Positions 19,030 through 29,008 of a stretch of DNA of 29,008 nucleotides are shown piece by piece. Location of the stretch: the NCBI GenBank assembly GCA_009731375.1, contig BJOX01000279.1, positions 1 through 29,008 on the forward strand, read 5' to 3'. The number at the start of each line of letters is the position of its first letter. The first letter of the stretch is position 1. Made by a program: the position numbers and the translations under genes. A model generated the notes under the pieces. The model worked only from the letters and a program-made list of their open reading frames with translations, made no database searches and was not told the DNA's origin. Source of the stretch: Paulinella micropora (lineage: Eukaryota > Cercozoa > Imbricatea > Euglyphida).

Positions 19030-19120
19030 GGCTGTTTGTGTTGTTGTTTTTGTTGTTGTTTGTTGTTGTTTGTTGTTGCTGTTGTTCTTCTTGCTGTTCT
19101 TGCGTTGTTCTTGTTTTCGA

Positions 19121-19197
<77 letters not shown>

Positions 19198-19370
19198 CTG
19201 CTGCTGCTGTTGTTGCTGTTGCTGTTGATGTTGTTGCTGTTGCTGTTGCTGTTGTTGTTGTTGTTGTTGTTGTTGTTATTGTTCTACATGTACATGTTAT
19301 TGTACATGCTGTTGTACATGCTGTCACTAGTGTGTTGCTGCTGTTGTTGCTGTTGTTGCTGTGCACGTTC

Positions 19371-19413
<43 letters not shown>

Positions 19414-19481
19414 GTTGTTATTGCTGTTGCTGTTGTTGTTGCTTTTGTTGATGTTGCTGTGGTCGTACATGTTGGTGTTGG

Positions 19482-19572
<91 letters not shown>

Positions 19573-20420
19573 ATACATGTTGTTGTTGTTGTACAAGTTG
19601 TTGTTGTTCTACTTGTCGGTTGTTCTACTTGTCGTCGTTGTTGTTGTTATTGTCGTTGTTGTTGTTGTTGTTGTTGTTGCTGTTGCTGTTGTTGTTTTTG
19701 TTGTTATTGTTATTGTTATTGTTCTTGTTCTTGTTGTTGTTGTTGTTGTTGTTCTTCTTCTTCTTCTTCTTCTTCTTCTTCTTCTTCTTCTTCTTCTTCT
19801 CCTTCTTCTTCTTCTTCTTCTTGCTGTTGTTGTTGTTGTTGATGCTGTTGTACATGTTCTTGTTGTTATCGTTGTACATGCTGTTGTAGTTCTTATTGTT
19901 GCAAATTGCTGTTGTTGTTGCTGCTGTTTGGTGCTGTTGCTGCTGTTGATGTTGTTCTTGTTGATGTTGTTCTTGTTGATGTTGTTCTTGTTGATGTTGT
20001 TCTTGTTGATGTTGTTCTTGTTGATGTTGTTCTTGTTGTTGTTGTTGCTGTCGTTGTACATGTTGCTGTAGTTGTCGTTGTTGCTGTTGTTGTTGTTGTT
20101 GCTGTTGTTGGTGCTGTTACGGTTGTTGATGTTGTTCTTGTTGATGTTGTTCTGGTTGATATTGTTCTTGTTGATGTTGCTGTTGTTGTTGTTGTTGTTG
20201 TTATTGTTGTTGTTGCTGTCGTTGTACATATTGTTGTAGTTGTCGTTGTTGCTGTTGTTGTTGTTGCTGTTGTTGTTGCTGTTGCTATTGTTGATGTTGT
20301 GCTTGTTGATGTTGTTCTTGTTGATGTTGTTCTTGTTGTCGTTGTTGTAGTTGTCGTTGTCGCTGTTGTTCTTGTTGTTCTTGCTGTTGTTGTTGTTGCT
20401 GTTGTTGATGTTGCTGTTAT

Positions 20421-20452
<32 letters not shown>

Positions 20453-21032
20453 ATGTTGTTCTTGTTGCTGTTGTTGTTGCTGTTGTTGTTATGGTTGTTG
20501 TTGTTGTTGTACATGTTGTAGTTGTTGCTGTTGTTGTTGTTGGTGTTGTTGGTGTTGGTGCTGTTGTTGATGTTGTTCTTGTTGATGTTGTTCTTGTTGA
20601 TGTTGTTCTTGTTGATGTTGTTCTTGTTGACGTTGTTGTTTTTGTTGTTGCTGATGTTGTTGCTGTTGTTGTTGTTGTTGCTGTCGTTGTACATGTTGTT
20701 GTAGTTGTCGTTGCTTTTGTTGTTGTTTTTGCTGTTGTTGGTGCTGTTGCTGTTGTTGATGTTGTTCTTGTTGTTCTTGTTGATGTTGTTCTTGTTGTCG
20801 TAGTTGCTGTTGCGGTTGTTGCTGTTGTTCTTTTGTTGTTGCTGTTGTTGTGTTACTGTTGTTGGTGTTGTTGCTGTTGTTGATGTTGTTATTGTTGATG
20901 TTGTTGTTATTGTTGTTGTTGTTGTTGTAGTTGTAGTTGTAGTTGTTGTTGTTGCTGTTGTTGTTGGTGTTGTTGGTGCTGTTGCTGTTGTTGATGTTGT
21001 TCTTGTTGATGTTGTTCTTGTTGACGTTGTTC

Positions 21033-21075
<43 letters not shown>

Positions 21076-21289
21076 CGTTGTACATATTGTTGCTGTTGTT
21101 GACATGTTGCTGTTGTTGTTGACATGTTGCTGTTGTTGTTGTTGCACATGTTGTTGCTGTAGTTTTTGTTGCACATGTTGTTGCTGTTGTTGTTGTTGCT
21201 TGTGTTGGTGCTGCTGCTGTTGTTGATGTTGTTCTTGTTGATGTTGTTCTTGTTGATGTTGTTCTTGTTGCTGTTGTTGCTGTTGTTGC

Positions 21290-21328
<39 letters not shown>

Positions 21329-21456
21329 ACTTGTTGTAGTTGTTGTTGTTGTACATGTTCGTCTTGTTGTTGTTGTATATGTTGTTGTAGTTGTTGTTGT
21401 TGCTGTTGTTCTTGTTGCTGTTGTTGGTGCTGTTGCTGTTGTTGTTGTTCTTGTAA

Positions 21457-21493
<37 letters not shown>

Positions 21494-21836
21494 ATTGTTG
21501 TTGTTGCTGTTGTTGCTGTTGTACATTTTGTTCTTGTTGATGGTCTTGTTGCTGTTGCTGTTGCTGTTTTTGTTGTTGTTCTTGTTGTGGTTGTTGTTGT
21601 TGTCGTTGTTGTACATGTTTTCGTTGCAGTTGTTGTAGTTGTAGTATGTTGTCGTCGTCGTCGTCATTGTTGCTGTTGTTGCTGTTGTTGTTGTTGTTTG
21701 TTCTTGTTGCTGTTGTTGTTGTCGCTGCTGACGTTGCTGTTCTTGCTGTTGTTGATGATGTTGTCGTTGATATTGATGTTGTTGCTGTTGTTGCTGTTGC
21801 TGTTGTTCTTGTTGCTGCTGTTGTTGTCGCTGCTCC

Positions 21837-21875
<39 letters not shown>

Positions 21876-21906
21876 GGTTGTTGTTGTTGTTGTTGTTGTT
21901 GTTGTT
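18564..21906. repeat. 3.3-kb TTG-type simple-repeat array with higher-order structure
   Basis: GTT/TTG units are interspersed with GCT, GTC, GAT, TTC and TACATG variants. Long open frames in it encode only poly-Val, poly-Leu, poly-Cys or, on the other strand, poly-Asn/Gln/Thr, and are not genes. A pure TTC tract lies at 19752-19822. From about 19860 the array shows a longer-period pattern, listed separately. Confidence 0.95.
19860..21360. repeat. Higher-order repeat within the TTG array
   Basis: A 15-bp unit, TTGATGTTGTTCTTG, is tandemly repeated (six copies at 19946-20035, further clusters near 20126, 20290, 20565, 20756, 20993 and 21224). Each cluster tends to be followed by CGTTGTACAT and TGTAGTTGTCGTTG. 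The CGTTGTACA-like marker occurs near 19869, 20052, 20221, 20508, 20687 and 21075, often about 170-180 bases apart. This suggests segmental duplication of a longer unit. Confidence 0.7.
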
Positions 21907-22207
21907 CAATTTATTTAATAATTAATAACTAGTTGGAGTGTGGCTATTGACTAAATTAATTGAATATATAAGAACTGCTACTCACATCGCCGGCAGTCGT
22001 GACATTAAAGTTAATTCATGGAGCTATAGAACTTCAGAGCTCAAAGCAAATAATATAGAAAGAGGAGCGATAAAGACTACAGCGGAACAACAACAGTAGG
22101 AGAAGGGAAGGGTAAGGAAAGAGAGCAAGGAAGAGAATAGTACACAAAGCCAACATGAAGTCAAGTCAGGAACAGCGGAAAACGCATGTTATGACGCACG
22201 AGACAAC
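21907..22207. other. Unique non-coding spacer between TTG arrays
   Basis: About 300 bases of AT-rich then purine-rich unique sequence. I see no gene, RNA or repeat end here. Confidence 0.6.
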
Positions 22208-22208
22208 G

Positions 22209-22290
<82 letters not shown>

Positions 22291-22466
22291 GTCCATGTTA
22301 TTGTTGTTGTTGTTGCTGTTGTTGTTGCTGTTGCTGTTGTTGCTGTTGCTGTTGTTGCTGTTGTTTTCCCTGTTGTTGTTGTTGTTGTTGTTATCGTTGA
22401 CGTTGTTGTTATTGTTATTGTTATTGTTATTATTGTTGTTACAGTTGTTGCTAATTTTATTTTTGC

Positions 22467-22521
<55 letters not shown>

Positions 22522-22637
22522 ATTATTATTGTTGTTGTTGTTGTTGTTGTTGCTGCTGCTGCTGTTGTTGTTGTTGTTGTTGTACATGTTGTTATTGCTG
22601 TTGTGTTGCCTTTGTTGTAGTGTTGTTGTTATTGTAG

Positions 22638-22668
<31 letters not shown>

Positions 22669-22703
22669 GCTGTTGTTGTTGTTCCTGTTGTGGTTCCTGT
22701 TGT

Positions 22704-22735
<32 letters not shown>

Positions 22736-22768
22736 CTTTTGTTTTTGTAGTTGCAGTTGTAGTTGTTC

Positions 22769-22800
<32 letters not shown>

Positions 22801-23088
22801 ACTGCTGTTGTTGTAGTTCTTGCTGTTCTTCCTGATCCTGTTGTTGTTGTTGTTGCTGTTATTGGTGCACTTGCTGTTATTGTTCTGGTTGTTCATGTTG
22901 TTGTTGTTGTCGTTGTCGTTATTGTTGTTGTTGTTGTTGTTGTTATAGTTGTTATTGTTGTTGTCGTTGCTGTTGCTGTTGCTGTTGCTGTTGTTGTTGT
23001 TGCTGTTGTTGCTGTTGTTGTGGTTGTTGTGGTTGTTGTCATTGTTGTTGCTTGTTGCTGATGTTGTTGTCGCTCGTAGTTGTTGCGA
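22208..23088. repeat. Second TTG-type simple-repeat array
   Basis: GTT/TTG units have GCT, TTA and GTC interruptions, including a long pure stretch at about 22466-22520. No coding function is supported. Confidence 0.95.
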
Positions 23089-23090
23089 TA

Positions 23091-23232
23091 AACAACCCCA
23101 TCATCATCATCATCAACAACAACAACAACGACGATGACGACGACAACAACAACAAGAACATGTACGACAACAACAACAATAACAAGAAGAAGAACAAGAA
23201 CAACAACAATGATGACTGTAACAACAACTATC
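23091..23232. repeat. CAA/CATC/GAC array of opposite polarity
   Basis: CATCAT, AACAAC, GACGAC and AAGAAC units form the reverse-complement type of the preceding array. One stretch, AAGAACATGTACGACAACAA, mirrors the TACATG-containing units of the TTG array. The switch occurs within a few bases near 23090. Confidence 0.9.
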
Positions 23233-23236
23233 CTCC

Positions 23237-23279
23237 TTCCCCCCCCCCCCCCCCCCCCCCCCCCCCCACCCCCCCCCCC
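23237..23279. repeat. Poly-C run at gap edge
   Basis: About 43 bases of C with one A directly border a scaffold gap. It may be an assembly artefact or a true homopolymer that stopped sequencing. Confidence 0.9.
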
Positions 23280-23409
23280 NNNNNNNNNNNNNNNNNNNNN
23301 NNNNNNNNNNNNNNNNNNNNNNNNNNNNNNNNNNNNNNNNNNNNNNNNNNNNNNNNNNNNNNNNNNNNNNNNNNNNNNNNNNNNNNNNNNNNNNNNNNNN
23401 NNNNNNNNN
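23280..23409. other. Scaffold gap (130 N)
   Basis: This is a run of N between poly-C and a CT microsatellite. Confidence 1.
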
Positions 23410-23525
<116 letters not shown>

Positions 23526-23553
23526 GCTCTCCTCTTCTGTTGCTTCTACCTAG

Positions 23554-23680
23554 GCATTTGACACGGACACCAAGCGCCGGACGGCGGTGGCCCCCATGGC
23601 CTGGAAAAGACACAGTTGTGAAGCAGCCGTGCTAGATGGAGCACCATATGACCATATGCCATCGGTCACATACAAACATG
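23554..23680 (+). other. Exon-like segment after a polypyrimidine tract (unrecognised)
   Basis: TTGCTTCTACCTAG, a good acceptor-like sequence, precedes GCATTTGACACGG. The frame from 23554 stays open with codon-like GC-rich composition (peptide [20 protein letters not shown] and on to about 23665), then decays into CATA and GGAT repeats. No family is recognised and no strong donor is seen. It could be one exon of a host gene with repeat-filled introns, or chance. Confidence 0.25.
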
Positions 23681-23737
23681 TACACGCATACATGCATACA
23701 CATGCATATGCATACATAACATGGCAACATGCTGCAA

Positions 23738-23899
23738 GTAGATGGATGGATGGATGGATGGATGGATGGATGGGCAATGGATGAATGGATGGATTGATGG
23801 ATGGATGGACGGATGGACGAATGGATGGAGGGATGGATTGATTGATTGATTGATGGATGGATGGATGGATGGATAGATGGATGGATGGATGGATGGATG
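23738..23899. repeat. (GGAT)n tetranucleotide microsatellite
   Basis: GGAT/GATG units have GATT and GGAC interruptions. Confidence 0.95.
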
Positions 23900-23902
23900 C
23901 GG

Positions 23903-23960
23903 GTTATTATTATCATTATTACTATTATTATTATTCTTATTCTTATTCTTATTCTTATTC

Positions 23961-24025
<65 letters not shown>

Positions 24026-24045
24026 TATTATTATTATTATTAAAT

Positions 24046-24092
<47 letters not shown>
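23903..24092. repeat. (TTA)n, (TTCTTA)n and (ATC)n compound microsatellite
   Basis: TTA units flank a short TTCTTA section at 23935-23964. A clean switch to ATC units occurs near 24044. Confidence 0.95.
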
Positions 24093-24112
24093 TTCTTGCC
24101 GTGTGGATGGCT

Positions 24113-24256
24113 GATATCATGATTGTTATTATCTCTGCTGTAGATGGTTGAGTCAGGGATGGAGATATCATAGTTTGTTATTGTCTGCACTGCAGATGGT
24201 TGAGTGTGTCATGATGATGATAGCGATGATGATGACGATGACGATGACGATGACGA

Positions 24257-24290
<34 letters not shown>

Positions 24291-24322
24291 GATATCATGA
24301 TTGTTGTAGATGGTTGAGTGTG
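24113..24322. repeat. Three degenerate copies of a GATATCAT...AGATGGTTGAGT unit with embedded GAT microsatellite
   Basis: Copies at about 24113-24153, 24164-24208 and 24291-24320 start GATATCAT and end AGATGGTTGAGT. GATGAT, GACGAT and GGT units (24208-24290) separate copies two and three. Confidence 0.75.
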
Positions 24323-25258
24323 GTATCGAGCCACTGTGCTTGGGTCACTCCTTGTCAGCGGATTTTACTGGCAGAAGCCAAGCAAAGCTAAGCCAGTCTT
24401 GAAGCCTGGCCAAGCACTTGAAAGCAAATCTAAGCTCTGTCTGGCTCAAGCAAAACTAAGCTGAGCTAACAGCGACAATTTTCATCGGGACTTGGGTCCC
24501 GGTCCGACAGCCGGGGTGCAGGCCCCCATCTAGATTTTAATATCACTTTCCTTCTCATATTAATACTTCGTCTTTGCCACAAATCCCATTCATCCCTACC
24601 AGTGGTAAGTTTTTTAAAGTAAAGACAGTGATCGCGTAAAACTTCAGCCGCACCCTAGGATATTAATATTTAATTACTATGATTAATTGCCCAGTCTACA
24701 TCAATGCAATGTATTAATACATGTCATGGTGAAAGAACAGGTTTTTGATGCTCCAACTTCGACTAATTTCATCGTTTTCCGACATTGATTAATTTCTTGT
24801 GCTAGAAGATTGCTATTAATACTAAGTGCTAAAGGCTTAGGCCGGCAGGCTACGTTCAGGCTGAACTAGCCTTGAAATGGCATGCTCAGCTGCAACGATC
24901 GGTTCGTATCTCACATATTGATTGAGAAAACCACGTTACTGAACCTGCCCGCCCCTTTCCTTTCTAATGCTCCCCCCCCCCNNNNNNNNNNGACGCTGAA
25001 CGCGCTTATAATACTCAGTACATCAGTTTGCGGTATTATAATGTATTTGTGATACGACAATGCATACTCTGACAAATGCTGCATATACGGTATTAATATC
25101 TAAATAAATAATACATATAACAGTTTACGTATGTCAGTAAGATGAAGATCATAAATCGGGCTTAGTTTGACATGCATATTAAAACATAACATACGCATAA
25201 AATAAACATGACCTGTTATTATTCCGAGCGGCCTGTTGCAAGTGCACCTCCCCGGATA
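24323..25258. other. Non-coding intergenic sequence with a 10-N gap
   Basis: No gene is supported. At 24375-24465 a degenerate AAGC(A/T)AAGC-type pattern recurs on a 20-30 base scale. A short poly-C run precedes the N run at 24982-24991. The rest is AT-rich unique sequence. Confidence 0.6.
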
Positions 25259-25265
25259 TATTCAC

Positions 25266-25266
25266 A

Positions 25267-25309
<43 letters not shown>

Positions 25310-25340
25310 CAAGAAAGCAAGCAAGCAAGCAAGCAAAAGA
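25266..25340. repeat. (GAAA)n / (GCAA)n tetranucleotide microsatellite
   Basis: GAAA units pass into GCAA units and then into an A-rich tail. Confidence 0.95.
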
Positions 25341-26286
25341 AAGCAAAGAACAAAAAAGAAGAGAAAAAGAAAGACAAAAATACACAAAACGTAAAACAGA
25401 TTTTGTGCCGCAGTCCACCATAATCATGGACCACTGACGACACTCAAGAGGGAAAGCACTCGACTTTGCTATGATTGTTCTCTATCAGGCTTACCGCTAA
25501 GCGAATGCTGAAGCCATTTCGTGACGGCTCAGTTCAAGGGCTTTTAGGTGACGTTCTCCTCAGCGTTTTTGTTATCTCAAATTTTGACTTGAGAAAACTA
25601 AGCTCAAAGGTAGATGGTTCTGCCGCTTGAGTCTCGTCACTGAGATCCAAAATGCGCAACCTTGGCTGCGGTTGCCGCGTTGTGTAAACGTCATGTCTGC
25701 TCATCTGCACATACAACGGACGGCTACTTATTTCGATCATTTGCTTCGCGAAGATTTTTTTTGTTTGTTTTAGGNNNNNNNNNNNNNNNNNNNNNNNNNN
25801 NNNNNNNNNNNNNNNNNNNNNNNNNNNNNNNNNNNNNNNNNNNNNNNNTTGCGCAGCACAAATGTTGAATCGTAAAATTTGGTTATTGCCAACGTTTGAT
25901 AACGATGATTGTGATGATAATTTTGCTCTCGTCATCATTCTTATCGCCATTAGTACATACATGTTTTGCATACAGATCTGGAGTTACCTGCAGCTGTGGC
26001 TTCCTCAGTATCACTGTGCTCCTGCAGAAAAGGAGGAAAACAATATTGAGACAGGAGGAAAACAATCCGGTGAATTCCCGGAAAATCACCACAAATACCG
26101 TGAAATTTTTGCTGCCTTCGCCTCCCGTCTTACTTTTGACTATGTATCTATATATGTTGCATGGGTGACGTGCATTAATGTTCTGCAGCTGGCATGATTA
26201 CTATTACTATTATTATTATCCCTGAAAGGTGATGGGAGTAGGGGGTGGGGTGTTTGGGGGGAGGGGGGAAAATGGAAATTGTGTAC
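25341..26286. other. Non-coding sequence with a 74-N gap
   Basis: No gene is supported. The gap is at 25775-25848. An open frame of 111 codons (25862-26197) has a hydrophobic stretch but no recognisable domain. Confidence 0.55.
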
Positions 26287-26294
26287 CCACCCCC

Positions 26295-26362
<68 letters not shown>

Positions 26363-26370
26363 ACCCCCTC
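26287..26370. repeat. Poly-C run of about 75 bases at gap edge
   Basis: An almost pure C tract ends at a 10-N gap (26371-26380). A real tract of this kind could form i-motif or G-quadruplex structures; an assembly artefact is also likely. Confidence 0.9.
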
Positions 26371-26424
26371 NNNNNNNNNNTATTTGCAGGGTGGCTAGCC
26401 CCATACTGATGTTGATGCTGGTAT

Positions 26425-26706
26425 AGTTTGTTATTGTTACTGTTACTGTTACTGTTACTGTTATTGTTATTGTTATTGTTACTGTTATTGTTACTGTTAC
26501 TCTTATTGTTATTGTTATTGTTATGTTATTGTTATTGTTATTATTGTTATTATTGTTATTGCTATTGCTATTGCTATTGCTATTGCTATTGTTATTGTCA
26601 TTGTCATTGTCATTGTCATTGTCATTGTCATTGTCATTGTCATTGTCATTGTCATTGTCATTGTCATTGTCATTGTCATTGTCATTGTCATTGTCATTGT
26701 TGTTGC

Positions 26707-26740
<34 letters not shown>

Positions 26741-26984
26741 ACTGTTACTGTTACTGTTACTGTTACTGTTCTTGTTCTTGTTCTTGTTCTTCTTGTTTTT
26801 GTTCTTGTTCTTGTTCTTGTTCTTGTTCTTGTTCTTGTTCTTGTTCTTGTTCTTGTTTTTGTTGTTGTTATTGTTATTGTTATTGTTATTGTTACTGTTA
26901 TTGTTATTCCTACTCTTATTGTTATTCTTATTGTTATTCTTATTGCTATTCTTATTGTTATTGTTATTGTTATTGTTATCGTTA

Positions 26985-27037
<53 letters not shown>

Positions 27038-27093
27038 GTTATTGTTATTATTATTATTATTATAATTATTATTATTATTATTATTATTAATAA
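26425..27093. repeat. Compound hexanucleotide and TTA array
   Basis: There are sharply bounded blocks of hexanucleotides: GTTACT/GTTATT (26430-26520), GCTATT (26560-26590), GTCATT (about 26597-26699, some 17 copies), GTTACT (26736-26768), GTTCTT (26768-26855), GTTATT with variants, then TTA (about 26990-27093). Open frames across it are repeat artefacts. Confidence 0.95.
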
Positions 27094-27162
27094 TAATAGG
27101 GAGTACATAGGCCATTGGTCCTTTCCATGGGCTGATTGGTATAAAGCTCCTAGAGTAATGTT

Positions 27163-28642
27163 CTATGCCGTCACTTCCTTTATTCCACCGATTGGTGTGG
27201 AGACTTTCCTTATGGAATGGAGGACTGGATGCACATGGCCTTTTGGCTCAGCAATTGGCAGGAGATACACTATTATTAATAATATTATTATTATTATTGT
27301 TATTGTTATTATTATTATTTGAAGGAACACCGAGTCGGAGACGCTGTGTGGGGCAAAGACGGACTCCTGCGCTGTTGTGGGCTGCAGACGCTGCCACGCA
27401 TGTCCGCCTTGGAACTTCTTCCTGCAGCGTTGCCTTAGCAATCGGTAGCTCAGCAAGAGCGAGCAGCTGGTAAGGCAGAAAAGCACCCAGAGCAAGAAAG
27501 TCTGAGGATGAGTGACCAGCGGCCGCCGCTGCTGGTTGGCAGCAGGTGTTCCAAACGACTTGTCAGACTGCGAAGGGCCGGCAGGTTCAGCAGTAGACAA
27601 CTCAGTCCTTAGTATATTATTGTTATCATCCTGCTCTGGCTGAGCATACACTCGCACCCAGTCAACCTTGAAGGCTGGCGCAGCCCAGCTTGCGTTCGCC
27701 CGCGCTGGGTCGAACTCGCCATATTTCTCCACAGGGAAAAAGCCCCCCGCTACGGCATTGTTGAGCAAGATATGGAAGCGCTGATCAAACGGCTTGCGAT
27801 CGGCTCCGGCGTACGGGTCGTGACCTTGGTAACCAGGTAGATAGGTAAAGGTAGGTAGATAGAAAGGCGGGTGTGGTAGATTTGATAGATTTGATAGAAA
27901 GTGATACCTCGCCCATCCCAGAAGCTGCGATTGAGACTGACCGACCATTTCACTTGCCCGTCCAAGCTGAAGTCCATCATATCCGGCCGCCAGTGCAGGC
28001 TGAAGGTGTGGTGATCTTGAGACAGGTCCACGCCAGTGTCTGTTGCGCCTGAAGTTATGTGCGTGTTCAAAGGCCATTCCCCTGAGAAGTGCAAAGCGCT
28101 GCTGTAGAGGTTTGCTTCTTGGCCACGGTACTCCATGATATCAATCTCGCCAGACGCTGCCCAGGTCCCGTACGCCTGGTCCGTCGGCAGCATCCAGAAG
28201 GCAGGCCACAGAAAATCGCCCTTAGGCAGCTGAAGACGTGCCTCTATCTTGCCGTAAAGCCACGAGCCCTTGTCCACATTGGCAAGCGAGCGTATTCGGG
28301 CCGAGGTGAATTTTTTCGTCCACCTGCATGAATTTTCGTTGTTGAGCGTGCAGCCCTCGGCTAGGCTTACTCCCGTGTAACCCTGCAGAGATGTATACAT
28401 ACATACGTTGATAAATAAGTGCGGACAGCCGCAGGAGTTTGTGTGTCTGTGTGTGTGTTGCAGAAAACAGTATATATATAAGTACATAATTATTATTTAA
28501 TACAGCTAACTATCTAGACCTGCGGGTGATAAATAGGCCGCAGGTGTAGCATTCCGTCCTGCACGTACACATTGGCTGGGCTGTCTCGATAGCACTGCGC
28601 TTCATGATTGCCGCCTCCCCAGCAGTTCACTTCCACCTCCCA
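27163..28642 (-). CDS. GH16 beta-glucanase (laminarinase type), 3' part, at least three exons, C-terminal membrane anchor
   Basis: GH16 enzymes of this type hydrolyse beta-1,3-glucans such as laminarin or callose, outside the cell. Exons on the minus strand are 28642-28520, 28382-27908 and 27824-27163; all junctions are GT-AG and keep frame. The first carries the N-terminal sandwich sequence WEVEVNCWGGGNHEAQCY. The second has GKIEARLQLPKG, WPAFWMLP and the catalytic GEIDIMEYRG (28122-28151), with both Glu and the Asp of ExDxxE intact, then FSLHWRPD. The third has FHILLNNAVAGGFFP and VDWVRVYAQ, the usual end of the domain. After a Ser/Pro/Gln-rich linker a hydrophobic segment (TFLLWVLFCLTSCSLLLSY, near 27445-27505) followed by basic residues suggests a single membrane anchor. 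The last codons pass through an ATT repeat as Ile/Thr, so the true 3' end before 27163 is uncertain. The 5' exons lie outside the window. Confidence 0.88.
27268..27321. repeat. (ATT)n microsatellite inside or just after the GH16 3' exon
   Basis: TAT/ATT units overlap the open GH16 frame and give an Ile-rich tail. It may mark the untranslated region or an intron. Confidence 0.85.
27825..27907 (-). other. GH16 intron, 83 nt
   Basis: On the minus strand it runs GAG|GTATCAC to ACCAAG|GT with a pyrimidine-rich CTATCTACC stretch. The phase-1 junction rebuilds Gly and gives GRGHDPYAG, matching the family order. Confidence 0.85.
28383..28519 (-). other. GH16 intron, 137 nt
   Basis: On the minus strand it runs CAG|GTCTAG to CTCTGCAG|GG, in phase 0. 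It contains TATATATA and TGTGTG stretches and a stop in frame. Splicing joins the WEVEVNCWGGGN exon to the main catalytic exon. Confidence 0.85.
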
Positions 28643-28770
28643 CTAACACACATAGATGCAAATCTATCCAACACTCTTGACGCATAGCGTCCACATATAT
28701 GCAATGGAACGTTTTGGCTATGTAGCATTCAGGATAGTGACAAATGCGTGTATACATACGTGCATGCATC

Positions 28771-29008
<238 letters not shown>

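Noticed and set aside
19860-21360. CRISPR-like array in the TTG block
   Set aside because: The spacers are not unique and the repeat is a degenerate microsatellite in a eukaryotic setting.
18496-23085. Long open frames of poly-Val, Leu, Cys, Asn, Gln or Thr in the TTG arrays
   Set aside because: A pure trinucleotide repeat is open in all frames. No unique protein sequence is present.
24330-24540. tRNA or small RNA in the AAGC-rich segment
   Set aside because: No cloverleaf, A/B boxes or CCA-compatible stem could be drawn.
25862-26197. 111-codon open frame with a hydrophobic segment
   Set aside because: It has no recognisable family, no splice or start context, and AT-rich composition like its surroundings.
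26216-27115. Minus-strand frame rich in Asn and Gly
   Set aside because: It is produced by hexanucleotide, TTA and poly-C repeats and crosses a gap.

Overview
This is a window from a nuclear genome of a eukaryote. It has spliceosomal introns, a split host gene, nested retrotransposons, kilobases of simple repeats and scaffold gaps. No bacterial-style operon is present. PAT/Ngaro-type DIRS retrotransposons are known from green algae, animals and fungi. Short introns, long microsatellites and a laminarinase-type GH16 gene would fit a green-lineage alga, and a charophyte such as Chara is my best guess. That guess rests on weak grounds and should be tested.

Layout. Bases 1-1199 are TCTA/CTA microsatellites and non-coding flank. 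Bases 1200-18185 form a tyrosine-recombinase retrotransposon of the DIRS superfamily, PAT/Ngaro type. I assign it from split direct repeats (A1 1200-1569, B1 15921-15985, A2 15991-16360, B2 18121-18185), a zinc-knuckle gag-like gene, a DIRS-type RT/RNase H gene and a tyrosine recombinase. The gag and RT frames appear to be joined by splicing.

A complete Ty3/gypsy-type LTR retrotransposon (4127-13631) is inserted in the RT gene just after the YLDD catalytic motif. It has identical 130-bp LTRs and a 4-bp target duplication. It reads LTR, primer site, gag, RS-rich region, protease, an unrecognised region, RT, RNase H, integrase, a long C-terminal extension ending in an AT-hook-like motif, polypurine tract, LTR. 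Its coding region has two frame changes and one in-frame stop. Removing the insert and one target copy restores an open frame through the DIRS RT/RNase H gene.

Bases 18186-27100 are dominated by simple repeats. They include a 3.3-kb TTG-type array containing a roughly 170-180 bp higher-order pattern, a second TTG array that flips polarity to CAA/CATC near 23090, and several tri-, tetra- and hexanucleotide arrays. Poly-C runs border three of the scaffold gaps. Two short segments look like host exons but are not recognised.

Bases 27163-28642 hold the only clear host gene, on the minus strand: the 3' part of a GH16 beta-glucanase (laminarinase type). At least three exons are visible, including a 123-nt exon with exact splice phases, and there is a predicted C-terminal membrane anchor. 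Its 5' end lies beyond the terminal TATC array. All coordinates, alignments and mismatch counts were made by eye.
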